Below are positions 1-7,218 of a stretch of DNA of 37,179 nt, piece by piece; within the stretch, counting starts at the first letter, position 1, and each line of letters begins with the position of its first letter. The stretch is from Syntrophomonas palmitatica JCM 14374. GTDB taxonomy: Bacteria; Bacillota; Syntrophomonadia; Syntrophomonadales; Syntrophomonadaceae. The notes beneath the pieces were generated by a model. That model was not told where the DNA came from and searched no databases. It was given only the letters and a program-made list of their open reading frames with translations. The position numbers and the translations under genes are program-made. The stretch is from NCBI RefSeq assembly GCF_001311885.1, contig NZ_BBCE01000022.1:1-37179 (forward strand), read 5' to 3'.

Positions 1-26
1 TTAAGTGTGTTTTCGATTTCGGTCAT
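1..26 (-). CDS. Start of a gene running off the left edge
   Basis: An ATG at base 26 on the minus strand opens a frame (MTEIENTL) that leaves the window. It lies a few bases after the stop of the 36-residue gene upstream of it, as expected for the next gene of the same operon. No clear Shine-Dalgarno precedes it and only eight codons are visible, so this is a weak call and no function can be given. Confidence 0.25.
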
Positions 27-29
27 TAT

Positions 30-140
30 TTATATTGCTTCTAAAATCCAATCTCTCCATGATTCGGATGGTTTGCTTGGCAACAGGGTGGCTTCGCTTA
101 AAATATAGTCTAGCTTGATTAATATCTCTTGCTTGCTCAT
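30..140 (-). CDS. Small 36-residue protein coupled to the DUF488-like gene
   Basis: A short open frame begins MSKQEILIKLDYILSEA and ends in WILEAI. Its ATG overlaps the TGA stop of the upstream DUF488-like gene (ATGA), and an AGGAG sits about nine bases before this ATG. A second in-frame ATG two codons earlier lies too close to that AGGAG to be favoured. The sequence looks helical and charged, with no signal peptide. I do not recognise a family. The translational coupling is the main support. Confidence 0.5.
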   Translation of the reverse strand: MSKQEILIKLDYILSEATLLPSKPSESWRDWILEAI

Positions 141-550
141 CTCCATGTTCTCCTGTCAAAACAATGCAGTCTGGCTAAACTCTGGTTTGCAGGATATTCT
201 CCATAGTATATAAGCCTGGGTTCGAGTATTTGTAATACATTTTTTAGTATTAATCTATGACAGAATTCGCCAGCAGGACAGTAACAAGCCAGTGCTATAT
301 TACCCGTCAGAGCTTTAGAAATTATTTGCTCGAATAATATACGGTTTTTTCGGTATTCTTTTCGTAACTGCTCGGTATAAATATCTGTGTATTCTTTTTC
401 GGTTACTGCCTTTTGTTTGTAGCTATTTACTAAATTCCATGATGGCGCAAATATCGTCCACGGATATATTGCGCTTTGTGCTGTTATATTTATCATTTCT
501 ATCCCTTTGGGCATTCTCTTAACCTGCGCAAGTTGTGTAGTATATAGCAT
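137..550 (-). CDS. DUF488-like protein
   Basis: This 137-residue protein carries the motif CYCPAGEFCHRLIL near residues 89-102, typical of the DUF488 family, in which a Cys-rich CYC..G.FCHR segment follows a beta strand. DUF488 members are small soluble proteins of unknown biochemical role, common on phages and mobile elements. The start is an ATG seven bases after GGAGG. The next gene overlaps its stop by ATGA. The family call rests on this single motif and the overall size. Confidence 0.6.
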   Translation of the reverse strand: MLYTTQLAQVKRMPKGIEMINITAQSAIYPWTIFAPSWNLVNSYKQKAVTEKEYTDIYTEQLRKEYRKNRILFEQIISKALTGNIALACYCPAGEFCHRLILKNVLQILEPRLIYYGEYPANQSLARLHCFDRRTWR

Positions 551-708
551 CTTTTGTCCTCCGTATGCGTATATTGCTTTTTGATTTCATTTTATTGCTT
601 CCTGGTTTGTTTGTAGCGCGTTTTTATTTTATTTTATATATAAAAACCATTCGGAACTTATTTAAGACGCATCCTGGCTTATTACAGCGGCCCCTAAGTT
701 AAAAGATT

Positions 709-849
709 TCAGTGCTTATTTGTCTTTGTAACAAGTTTATAATATCTCTCTCCTAGTTTTAGGTAAATATAATTTCCAAAGGCGGTTAATACTAGAGATT
801 CAAATAATAATCCCAGTATCCATATTGTGTTAATTATGCAATCTGACAT
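709..849 (-). CDS. 46-residue single-pass membrane protein after the sigma factor
   Basis: This small gene starts at an ATG six bases after AAGGAGG and lies only 11 bases after the sigma factor stop. The product begins MSDCIINTIWILGLLFE, has one hydrophobic segment over about residues 5-27, and ends in a basic Lys/Thr-rich tail (YKLVTKTNKH). It is probably a one-pass membrane peptide. No family is recognised. Its position directly downstream of a sigma factor makes a regulatory partnership possible, but that is inference. The strong ribosome site supports it as real. The 158 bases between it and the DUF488-like gene are AT-rich and hold no convincing gene. Confidence 0.55.
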   Translation of the reverse strand: MSDCIINTIWILGLLFESLVLTAFGNYIYLKLGERYYKLVTKTNKH

Positions 850-860
850 TATATACCTCC

Positions 861-1442
861 TTATGAAATTCGTTGTTTGGCATAATGTTTTTTGATTTTC
901 TTTCGGACTCTTTGCATTGTGTTATCTATGCTTTTTGTATTGCATTGTAATATCAAACTCATTTCAACATAGGTTTTGTTTTGTAAATACATTTTTAAAA
1001 CGATTACTTCCAATGGGCTTAAAGATATGCTTTTTATAAGTTTGTCAAATGACATCGGATTTTCTATGGTTTCTATTTGGTTTATTATGTTTTGATCTGG
1101 AAGTATGTCATGGTATGTTGCAGCTTCATAAATCGGCATGTCCATTGATATTGACCGATTTAAAAATTCATGCTTTAATGTCCGCCCCATTCGTATCATG
1201 GATTTCAATTTGCGACTAATTACTATTCTGGCGTATATAGGAAAATCTACATTATGTTCTGGCGAGTAACTCAGGACTGCTAAATAAAATGCTATTAAAG
1301 CTTCTTGATATATGTCATCATAGTCTGCACCTGGTAACCAGTATCGTTTGCAACTGTTTTTTATCATTCCATGATGAATTTTAATCATCTGTTCAAATGC
1401 GTTCTGGTCGCCATTTTGCACCTGTTTAATTAAATCCTGAAT
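861..1442 (-). CDS. SigH-like RNA polymerase sigma factor, probable ATT start
   Basis: A sigma-70-family protein of about 193 residues. Region 2 is visible as YDDIYQEALIAFYLAVLSY, the core-binding and -10 recognition helices. Region 4 is at the C-terminus (LSPLEVIVLKMYLQNKTYVEM through SIDNTMQRVRKKIKKHY), a helix-turn-helix for -35 binding. It most resembles the SigH/ECF-like group. The first ordinary start is GTG at 1421, which lacks a ribosome site and would cut into the conserved N-terminus. The frame continues upstream as QDLIKQVQNGDQNAFEQ, the usual start of region 2, to ATT at 1442, eight bases after AAGGAGG. It probably directs transcription of element genes. Confidence 0.85.
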   Translation of the reverse strand: MQDLIKQVQNGDQNAFEQMIKIHHGMIKNSCKRYWLPGADYDDIYQEALIAFYLAVLSYSPEHNVDFPIYARIVISRKLKSMIRMGRTLKHEFLNRSISMDMPIYEAATYHDILPDQNIINQIETIENPMSFDKLIKSISLSPLEVIVLKMYLQNKTYVEMSLILQCNTKSIDNTMQRVRKKIKKHYAKQRIS

Positions 1443-1455
1443 AACTACTACCTCC

Positions 1456-1719
1456 TTATGCTAATTGTTCTAAATGTTTTTCAGGTTTGTTGTATATTCG
1501 TAATTTTAGGCTTTTTATTTTGGCGAGATTTTTATAAAATATCTCGGGCTTGATTCCCAGTAACTCAAGCCAAAATATCAAATCTTCTGATTCCATAAAT
1601 TGCTCTGCTGCTGTTGATTCTGCCGGTCTTCTACTGCGACAGTCTCTCAGGGCCTGATTGATTACTGCCCAGGCCAGTAACTTTGCTATATATCGGTCTA
1701 CAGTTGTATAACCACGCAT
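1456..1719 (-). CDS. Hypothetical 87-residue protein
   Basis: A small soluble protein rich in helices. Recognisable segments are KLLAWAVINQALRDCRSRRP and FMESEDLIFWLELLGI, a layout seen in short unnamed proteins of Gram-positive phages and plasmids, in which a helix of this A.AVI.QAL.D type is followed by a F..SE....... segment. No catalytic motif is visible. It lies between a terminator (upstream side) and the sigma factor, whose AAGGAGG begins just beyond this gene's stop. The ATG is preceded by a modest AAAGGG. Function unknown. Confidence 0.65.
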   Translation of the reverse strand: MRGYTTVDRYIAKLLAWAVINQALRDCRSRRPAESTAAEQFMESEDLIFWLELLGIKPEIFYKNLAKIKSLKLRIYNKPEKHLEQLA

Positions 1720-1736
1720 TTGTTACCCTTTCTTAA

Positions 1737-1762
1737 ATAAAAAACCTGGGGTCCCCCAGGTT
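1737..1762 (-). terminator. Rho-independent terminator after the coupling ATPase
   Basis: A perfect nine-base stem (AACCTGGGG/CCCCAGGTT, 1743-1751 and 1754-1762) with a minimal loop is followed, in the minus direction, by six T residues. It overlaps the stop codon of the coupling ATPase. The next gene starts about 20 bases further on, so some readthrough must feed the sigma factor operon. Confidence 0.85.
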
Positions 1763-3119
1763 AATCTAAAAGGCTTATTCGCTTGTTTTTTTGCAGTTCT
1801 CGTTCTACTCTGGCTATAAATTCAGCGGGATGTTCAAATATTCCTTCTAATGGCTCCAAGGCTGCTCCATCTTGTACTAGCTTTACATATCCGTGCCATC
1901 TGGGTAGTTCAAGGAATTTTGTGTAGTCAAATCTGGCCTTTAGTTTATCGGTTTCTGCATATGAATCCGGTAATAATGCAAATCGTTTACGGTTCTTTTT
2001 TATTTCTGTTTTTTCTTGTTCACCAAAGGTTTCTGATAATAACTTTGCGTCTCGTGCCGAGTCTACGCCAAGTATTATCTTATTTCTGCAGCCATTCATG
2101 ATTTTTTCTCGTGTCGCTTGTCCTTGTTTCCCTATTTCTAATTGCGAAGGGCCCTGAATCGTAAAGGTGCAGGCGCAACGGTATTTCCTGCCGATATTTA
2201 ATAAATTCTCTAGTTCTGGATTAAAATATATGGGCAATTCGTCAATGTATAAATAGTGCGGTATCCTCGTAAATTCGGTTCCCGGCCTCCTAAATACTGC
2301 GTTTTGTATGTGCATGATTAAAAATTGCCCGAATATCCTGCTCATGTATCCCATTTTACCCAGTGATGTATTAAATAACAGTACGCCGCCTTCTGACATA
2401 ACATGATCTAAACTTATATCTGATTTGCCTACTAAAACATTTCTTATGGTTTCGTTGGTCAACAGGTCTGATATTTGCAATCGTAAGCCCATAGCAAATT
2501 GATGCAGTTTGTCCCGATTGCGCCCAAATGCTTCTTTCTTGAAATATTCGGTTATTACATCTTCACCATACTGCTCCTCATAATCCTCTACTAATGTTTG
2601 CATGCCTTCTATGTCCATTAATGCCCGGTAAACATCCATTAGATTTAAATTGTCGCCGCGAAGTCTTTTTAATAGTAACATTGTGTTTTTTGCGTGTAAT
2701 TCTTGGGCTTGGGCAAAAAATGCTTCCTGGTCGCCAAAGGTTGCTCGTAATACTGTTCTCATGATTTCCGATACGGTTGTTGCATCGCCTTCTAATGGAT
2801 TAAATTTATTCGAATTCGGATCATCAAGGTCTACAGCATAATATGGTACTCCCAATCCCTGACACCATTTTTTTATTTTATTTGGAAACTCGCTGTCTGG
2901 TGCTACTACCGTTATCCCTAATTGTTTGCCTGCACGATAATTCTTTAAATCCTGCCATATCATCGGTTCTAATAATGCGCTGGTTTTGCCTGTGCCTGTT
3001 ACTCCTATTAATAACGTATGTAAATACCTGTCCATGCCTTTTAGTATTACTGGCCCACCCATTTTGTTTTTGCAAATACATATATCTGGATGTGTTGTAT
3101 TGCTTAGTTGATTGTTCAA
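1761..3119 (-). CDS. VirD4/TraG-type coupling ATPase, cytoplasmic part
   Basis: Type IV coupling proteins are inner-membrane ATPases that bring a relaxosome or substrate to a transfer channel. Walker A is GVTGTGKTSALLEP (about residues 38-51) and Walker B is HYLYIDELPIYF (about 291-302). TFTIQGPSQL matches the sensor segment of the VirD4/TraG/TraD family. The predicted TTG start has no ribosome site. The frame stays open upstream to about 3187 and reads DEIAANLSKIKIPF, which looks like coding sequence. The preceding membrane ORF ends out of frame across an A7 tract at 3162-3168. Removing one A, or adding two, joins them into a protein of about 592 residues, normal for this family. The gene is therefore probably the 3-prime part of one split gene. 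Confidence 0.85.
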   Translation of the reverse strand: MNNQLSNTTHPDICICKNKMGGPVILKGMDRYLHTLLIGVTGTGKTSALLEPMIWQDLKNYRAGKQLGITVVAPDSEFPNKIKKWCQGLGVPYYAVDLDDPNSNKFNPLEGDATTVSEIMRTVLRATFGDQEAFFAQAQELHAKNTMLLLKRLRGDNLNLMDVYRALMDIEGMQTLVEDYEEQYGEDVITEYFKKEAFGRNRDKLHQFAMGLRLQISDLLTNETIRNVLVGKSDISLDHVMSEGGVLLFNTSLGKMGYMSRIFGQFLIMHIQNAVFRRPGTEFTRIPHYLYIDELPIYFNPELENLLNIGRKYRCACTFTIQGPSQLEIGKQGQATREKIMNGCRNKIILGVDSARDAKLLSETFGEQEKTEIKKNRKRFALLPDSYAETDKLKARFDYTKFLELPRWHGYVKLVQDGAALEPLEGIFEHPAEFIARVERELQKNKRISLLD

Positions 3120-3138
3120 GAAAGGTATTTTTATTTTA

Positions 3139-3540
3139 CTAAGATTGGCTGCTATTTCGTCTTTTTTTACGATGTTCTATTATTACAAAAACAAGAACTG
3201 CGGTTATTATTACAATTCGGATTATTAATGTTAATCCCGTGCTTATCCCTGCTAATTCTGGATTTATGCTGCGATATAACCCTTCTAATGATTGCAATAT
3301 TAGAGCTGATCCTAGCAAAAAGACTGTTAAACCAAATGCTAACAGCCTTTTTGTTATCATTGTATCTATTCCTGCCATAAGTAATATTATTAAAACTATG
3401 TACTTCGGCGGGGTAATTGCGGGATATAACCAAAATATAATACTTAATATTATCAATATTCCTGCCGTAATGGTTGAAGGATAGTGTTCTATTTTAATCA
3501 GGGGCTTGATATTTCTAATGCTTTCAAGTCTATATCCCAA
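3139..3540 (-). CDS. Membrane anchor, probable N-terminal part of the coupling protein
   Basis: This 133-residue protein has three to four hydrophobic segments (for example ILIILSIIFWLYP and LTLIIRIVIITAVLVFVIIE) and ends in a basic HRKKRR tail. The TTG start lies nine bases after GGAGG and is 43 bases inside the replication-relaxation gene. VirD4-type proteins usually start with such a membrane domain, and the following ATPase ORF lacks one. A homopolymer of seven A residues at the junction (3162-3168) separates the two frames. I infer that this is the N-terminus of the coupling protein, separated by a mutation or sequencing error. A free membrane partner is the alternative. Confidence 0.7.
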   Translation of the reverse strand: MGYRLESIRNIKPLIKIEHYPSTITAGILIILSIIFWLYPAITPPKYIVLIILLMAGIDTMITKRLLAFGLTVFLLGSALILQSLEGLYRSINPELAGISTGLTLIIRIVIITAVLVFVIIEHRKKRRNSSQS

Positions 3541-4535
3541 TTGTCTTGTCCTCCCTCCCCTTTAGTGGTCATATTTGTTTCTGAAATTATTACTGAAGTA
3601 TGCTTCTTAATATGCTGCGGAAAATGTTTTTCTAAGAACATTAATTGTTTAGGGTTGGCTACGATTATATACCCTGGCAAGGCGTTAGGTAATTTATACA
3701 ACTGCCTGATTGGGTTGCCTATTAATGAGTAGATATTGGTCAATTTGCCATCTACTTTATATTGATAGCCTTCTATCGGGAATTGCAATCGTTCGATTTT
3801 GCCATAAATCTTTTCTAAAGCTTGTATCGTTTTTTCTTTATTGCTGCTGACTACCTGTTCTATGCCCTCATAATCGTTCTGCATCAAGAAATGCGTTTCG
3901 GGGGCATGAGTTTCCTCAAAATACCGCATCAGGTTTACTATTTGGGTTGTGCTATTACATAGTATTAACCGGGTGTCTATGCCTTTGGCTTTGGATTGGA
4001 TAGCCTGCTGCACAAGCAAGTTCTTATATGGTTCTTTACTATTGGCAGCTATAACTATATACCAATCCTGATAAATTAGATCTGCTATGAAATTGCGTTG
4101 TAAGTTATAGGCATTTTTATATCTTTGCCCGCTGGAAAATTCTAATGGGACATGCTCCATTATTAACGATACTTGCCATAGCGAATCTATTTCTTTTTCA
4201 TCAGGCTTTTGCGAGCGCTCGTTCCCGTTTATTTCCTGGTTGTATATTATCTGCTTTGCCTGCTCTACTCCTGTCTTTGTTAAGTAATACATTTTACCTA
4301 ACTTTCTTGGTCGCTTATTTTTTTTAGCTTGTTTTTCTTCCCAGGTTATCCCAATATATACCTCATTGTTTATTAGACCGTTTTGCCTCAAGCCTTTTAA
4401 TCTGTCATACACCTTTTGCTTATCACCTTTATCAGCCAACCTTACTGCTAATGATAAACCGCTGATACTTTTATACTCATACAACATTTTTATAATTTCC
4501 AAATCGAGTTCTTGTTGCTGCCATTTCTTTCCGAT
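3498..4535 (-). CDS. Replication-relaxation family protein, probable ATC start
   Basis: A protein of about 345 residues with an N-terminal winged helix (LEIIKMLYEYKSISGLSLA, then KVYDRLKGLRQNGLI and KMYYLTKTGVEQAKQII), followed by a mixed alpha/beta domain. This pattern matches the replication-relaxation (PF13814-type) proteins that sit next to VirD4-like ATPases on Gram-positive plasmids. They are thought to act in plasmid replication or mobilisation. The first ordinary start, TTG at 4502, has no ribosome site and truncates the helix. The frame continues upstream as GKKWQQQELDLEIIKML to ATC at 4535, eight bases after AAGGAGG. Its 3-prime end overlaps the membrane anchor gene. The family assignment is by pattern, not search. 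Confidence 0.7.
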   Translation of the reverse strand: MGKKWQQQELDLEIIKMLYEYKSISGLSLAVRLADKGDKQKVYDRLKGLRQNGLINNEVYIGITWEEKQAKKNKRPRKLGKMYYLTKTGVEQAKQIIYNQEINGNERSQKPDEKEIDSLWQVSLIMEHVPLEFSSGQRYKNAYNLQRNFIADLIYQDWYIVIAANSKEPYKNLLVQQAIQSKAKGIDTRLILCNSTTQIVNLMRYFEETHAPETHFLMQNDYEGIEQVVSSNKEKTIQALEKIYGKIERLQFPIEGYQYKVDGKLTNIYSLIGNPIRQLYKLPNALPGYIIVANPKQLMFLEKHFPQHIKKHTSVIISETNMTTKGEGGQDNWDIDLKALEISSP

Positions 4536-5060
4536 TTTACTCTCCTCCTTTGTTTATTTTTTTTAACTTGGTTTTTTGCTTTTTATTTTTTTAAGTTCCA
4601 TTTTGAGCCTGCTTATTTTTTTGCTTTTTTGTGTTCCACTTTTGCCGGAAGCCGACACTATCAGCCCAGTCCCTTCCTGCTGGCGTTATTGTTTTTACCA
4701 TCAGTTTCCATCTTGCTCATTTGCCCATTTACCAATGGTTAGCAAGCCCGTTTATTTTTCTACTGGCGTTATTTTTATCGCCAGTAGACCCAGAAAAACG
4801 GGGTTTTAAAACCGCTTGTCCGAACATTTTATCATTTTTACCCTCTTAGCCGCCGTCCCTCTAAGGCTCATGGCACTTTCTCGGAGCGGAGGTTATGAGG
4901 GTATTTTTCATGAGCGTCTTTTTGGAATTAATTTCGTTGTTGTTTCGCTATTTTTTTCTTCCAAACATCATAATACCCACTGGCGTTATTTTTTATCGAG
5001 TTTCTTCTATAGTATGCAAACATTTTACATAATAACTTATTGGAATATATTTTATTATAA
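4536..5060. other. Non-coding region with repeats and hairpins; candidate origin
   Basis: About 510 bases without a convincing gene on either strand. It holds three exact copies of CTGGCGTTATT (4680, 4763, 4980), each followed by a T-rich stretch. It also has a nine-base perfect hairpin (4760-4787), a 15-base imperfect inverted repeat (4840-4854 with 4888-4902) and a seven-base inverted repeat GCTCATG/CATGAGC (4866-4872 with 4909-4915). It lies directly upstream of the replication-relaxation gene, whose AAGGAGG is at 4544-4550. Such a place suits an origin of replication or of transfer, but no nic site is identified. Confidence 0.45.
4680..4990 (+). repeat. Three 11-base direct repeats, CTGGCGTTATT
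   Basis: Exact copies lie at 4680-4690, 4763-4773 and 4980-4990, each followed by a run of T. The middle copy forms one arm of the stem CTACTGGCG/CGCCAGTAG (4760-4768 and 4779-4787, ten-base loop). That hairpin lacks a following T run on either strand, so it is not a typical terminator. Iteron-like binding sites or transfer-origin structure are possible. Confidence 0.55.
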
Positions 5061-5681
5061 TTAGTTATTATTTGATATGATTTGCGGGTATTTCAGAAAC
5101 TCAGATTCTGGTATTATTGTAATTTCTATCCCTGGATTTTTTGGATCAACAACTCCACACATAAATGACACCAAATTGTCACAGTTGTCATCGTTAAACA
5201 GCCATGAATCACGGAAAATATCGTTTAGTATTCGTATATTCCGATTATCAGGGTCAGCAAGTCTTTTAAAGTGAAATTTATACACAATAACAAATCTTCC
5301 ATTAGGTGGATTATACCCGATTTTTTCTATGTCCCTTAATCCGTCTGTAATAATGCGCCTCCAACGTTCTCTTGTTTTGCTAATGCCAATTTTCTCCGAG
5401 AATTTTGTATGGGCATAATTCTGCAAGCGGGGTGGATATTCATATGCGAAAATCCTAATTCCATCGGGGTTTTGAATAACTTCCCCTGTGGCCATTTTGA
5501 TATATCCTGCTTCATCTTCATCAATAAGATCAATATCGCTGGTACTTTGCAAGTATTTTTGCAGTCTTAGTTCGCCTATACGACTGTATAATTCCAATGC
5601 TATTTCTTCATATTCTTCCAGTTCGGCCAAACTCATTTGCTGGTATTGTGCATCTTCTTCTTTAGTTAGCCGATGTATCAT
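5061..5681 (-). CDS. RusA-like Holliday junction resolvase-fold protein
   Basis: The C-terminal half of this 206-residue protein resembles RusA. A strand (FVIVYKFHFKRL) is followed by DPDNRNIRILNDIF, the D-x-D-N signature whose aspartates bind metal in RusA, then DSWLFNDDNCD with a further acidic pair and a terminal GIEITI strand. RusA-family enzymes cut Holliday junctions and are common on phages and plasmids. The N-terminal 70 residues are acidic and helical and are not recognised. The ATG overlaps the stop of the ParR-like gene, so the two are probably cotranscribed. The activity is inferred from the motif alone. Confidence 0.5.
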   Translation of the reverse strand: MIHRLTKEEDAQYQQMSLAELEEYEEIALELYSRIGELRLQKYLQSTSDIDLIDEDEAGYIKMATGEVIQNPDGIRIFAYEYPPRLQNYAHTKFSEKIGISKTRERWRRIITDGLRDIEKIGYNPPNGRFVIVYKFHFKRLADPDNRNIRILNDIFRDSWLFNDDNCDNLVSFMCGVVDPKNPGIEITIIPESEFLKYPQIISNNN

Positions 5682-5980
5682 TGTTTATTGCTACCCCCCA
5701 TTCCCAATATGTCCATTATTAATTTACGATCCATTTCTTCGATTTTCGGATCACGATCTTCTTGAACAGCTTGCACCGTGCCGTTATCTTTACTGATTAC
5801 TATTTTTTCAAGCCGGTTGGCTATTTTTTCAAGTTTATTGGTTGCTCTTTCGATTCGTTCAATATCTGCTCCAATGCGCAACCATTCTTCAGCTTTTTGG
5901 CTTCGTTCTCGGGACGAAATTTGCAAAATTGGGTTATCTGGTGCCACCCTGAAATACAGGCGTATCCGTGCTTCGCTCAT
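5678..5980 (-). CDS. Probable ParR-like centromere-binding protein
   Basis: The chosen ATG at 5980 lies seven bases after AAAGGAGG and gives 100 residues; a longer frame to 6040 runs into the repeat region and lacks a ribosome site. The N-terminus (ARIRLYFRVAPDNP) looks like the beta strand of a ribbon-helix-helix DNA-binding fold. It is followed by long helices with coiled-coil character (ERIERATNKLEKIANRLEKI). Location is the best argument: ParM-type actin genes are followed by a small ParR adaptor that binds a nearby centromere, and a set of TGGYRCCA-type repeats sits just upstream. Function is inferred. Confidence 0.5.
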   Translation of the reverse strand: MSEARIRLYFRVAPDNPILQISSRERSQKAEEWLRIGADIERIERATNKLEKIANRLEKIVISKDNGTVQAVQEDRDPKIEEMDRKLIMDILGMGGSNKQ

Positions 5981-5996
5981 GCTTTTTCCTCCTTTG

Positions 5997-6173
5997 TGGT
6001 GCCAGTTTTTATTTCCAATAAATATACTGGTGCCAATCATACCTTTTAATTGACTTCTGTTATCGGTGTATCAAGGGCTTTGGGTGGCGCCACTTATATT
6101 TTTGGGGTGGCACCATTTGTTGTTTAAAATTGCCTTCTATAATCGGCATATCATGGTTTCGTGCCTGGCACCA
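5997..6173. repeat. Repeats between the ParM and ParR-like genes, probable centromere (parC)
   Basis: Five near-palindromic octamers are present: TGGTGCCA at 5997 and 6028, TGGCGCCA at 6085, TGGCACCA at 6108 and 6166. Two of them lie inside a longer imperfect direct repeat of about 55 bases with a period of 80-81 (6047-6105 and 6127-6185), sharing TTGnCTTCT, ATCGG and TATCA. The block lies between the ParM terminator and the ParR-like gene and overlaps its leader. This is the expected setting for a segregation site and autoregulatory operator. Confidence 0.65.
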
Positions 6174-6181
6174 TTTTATAT

Positions 6182-6211
6182 AAAAAGGCGGGCTATTAAC
6201 TAACCCGCCTT
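6182..6211 (-). terminator. Rho-independent terminator after the ParM gene
   Basis: The stem GGCGGG/CCCGCC, extended by two A-T pairs (6185-6192 and 6204-6211), has an eleven-base loop and is followed in the minus direction by five T residues. It separates the ParM gene from the centromere-like repeats and the ParR-like gene, which therefore need their own promoter or readthrough. Confidence 0.8.
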
Positions 6212-6216
6212 CCTGT

Positions 6217-7214
6217 TTAATCAAACAACACTATATCAAGTTTTCGAGCAACATCCAAAAAGCCTATTGCATTAGCAAATTGGGCATCTTCCATAAAACT
6301 GCATTAGGAAAAGCAGTTTTTAACGGATCATGCAGGGCCAGGCTGCCACCCCCGGCCATGATTACAAAGCTATCGTGATTTTTGGCTGGGCCTCTTTGGC
6401 GGTAAGCATCTGCTATGGAATCAACAGTTTTCTGCGCAACTAATTTATTTATATCCCCGTAATTTGTGTCTTTGCCATTAATGCGGCAGGAGTTACTTAA
6501 AAATGTTCGTTCTGCGTTTTCAAAAGAAACATTAAACACTTCCATATCTTCTGCCATCTTGTGAGCAATATCGCGAAATACCGATACCATTCCTTCATCC
6601 AGCGTAAATGAGTATTCAAGTACGAATTCAAAATGCTCGCCAGTAAACTTGAAGGTAGCTACATCAGTTGTTCGGTAGCCTATATCTATAACCGTAGTCA
6701 GGTCGCCGGGCATAATATTCTTTTTAAATTCCTCACACAGCGGATTCAGAAAAATACCTGCGGCCTGCGGAAAAACGTGGGATTGCTTAACTTTAATGTT
6801 TTTAATTATGCCGTTTATTTCTACCTCGGCAGTGAAATTATTGAGGAATTTTTTAAAATCCTTTTCTGATATTGCATAGGAGGACAACGGCAACCCAGTT
6901 ACCAGTAATATGTTGCTTTCAGTGTCGGCTACTGCGGCTAATGCAGTAGCTAACATAGCTTGAAAAGCAGGGTTAGTAAAGCGTTGAGTATCGTCAAATG
7001 CTCTTACCGCAAAGCGATGTTCTTTAGCAGCCATATTGCCAATAAACCATGTTTCGCCATTAATTGTGGCAACATAGTCATCTACTGCGGATAGCATTTT
7101 ATCCATCGTCAATTTTTCTCCTGGCTTAGCCAACGAAGGAAAGCAGAGTTTATGCCCATCCTCGGTTATGATTTTGGTATTTCCGTACCCTATGTCAAGG
7201 CCGATTTTAAACAA
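6217..7214 (-). CDS. parM: ParM-like plasmid segregation actin, frameshifted near the C-terminus
   Basis: An actin-fold ATPase that polymerises to push plasmid copies apart. The phosphate 1 motif is GLDIGYGNTKI (residues 4-14), the phosphate 2 motif is TVIDIGYRTTDVA, and the adenosine motif is FVIMAGGGSLAL. The start is TTG, seven bases after GAGGGGG. The continuous frame ends at 6264 after 316 residues (KMPNLLMQ). The adjacent frame then encodes EDAQFANAIGFLDVARK, the standard ParM C-terminal helix (Q.AN..GF), and stops at 6217. Adding one base at about 6293-6298 gives a normal protein of 332 residues. The gene follows the S1-domain gene by a few bases and precedes the centromere-like repeats. 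Confidence 0.85.
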
Positions 7215-7218
7215 GTTA

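Noticed and set aside
551..590. 23-residue leader peptide before the DUF488-like gene (MKSKSNIRIRR...)
   Set aside because: It has a modest ribosome site but overlaps the DUF488-like start and shows no regulatory residues; support is too weak.
3162..3168. Programmed frameshifting at A7 in the coupling protein
   Set aside because: The required shift is +1 or -2, not the -1 slip typical of A-AAA-AAA sites, no stimulatory structure was found, and other genes carry similar unexplained shifts.
4760..4787. Rho-independent terminator at the nine-base hairpin
   Set aside because: No T run follows the stem on either strand.
4512..5064. Several plus-strand frames of 60-80 residues in the non-coding region
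   Set aside because: They are rich in Phe/Leu/Ser from T-rich sequence, lack ribosome sites and overlap hairpins and repeats.
6290..6300. Programmed -1 frameshift in ParM
   Set aside because: The GTTTTAT context is not a standard slippery heptamer; a mutation or sequencing error is simpler.
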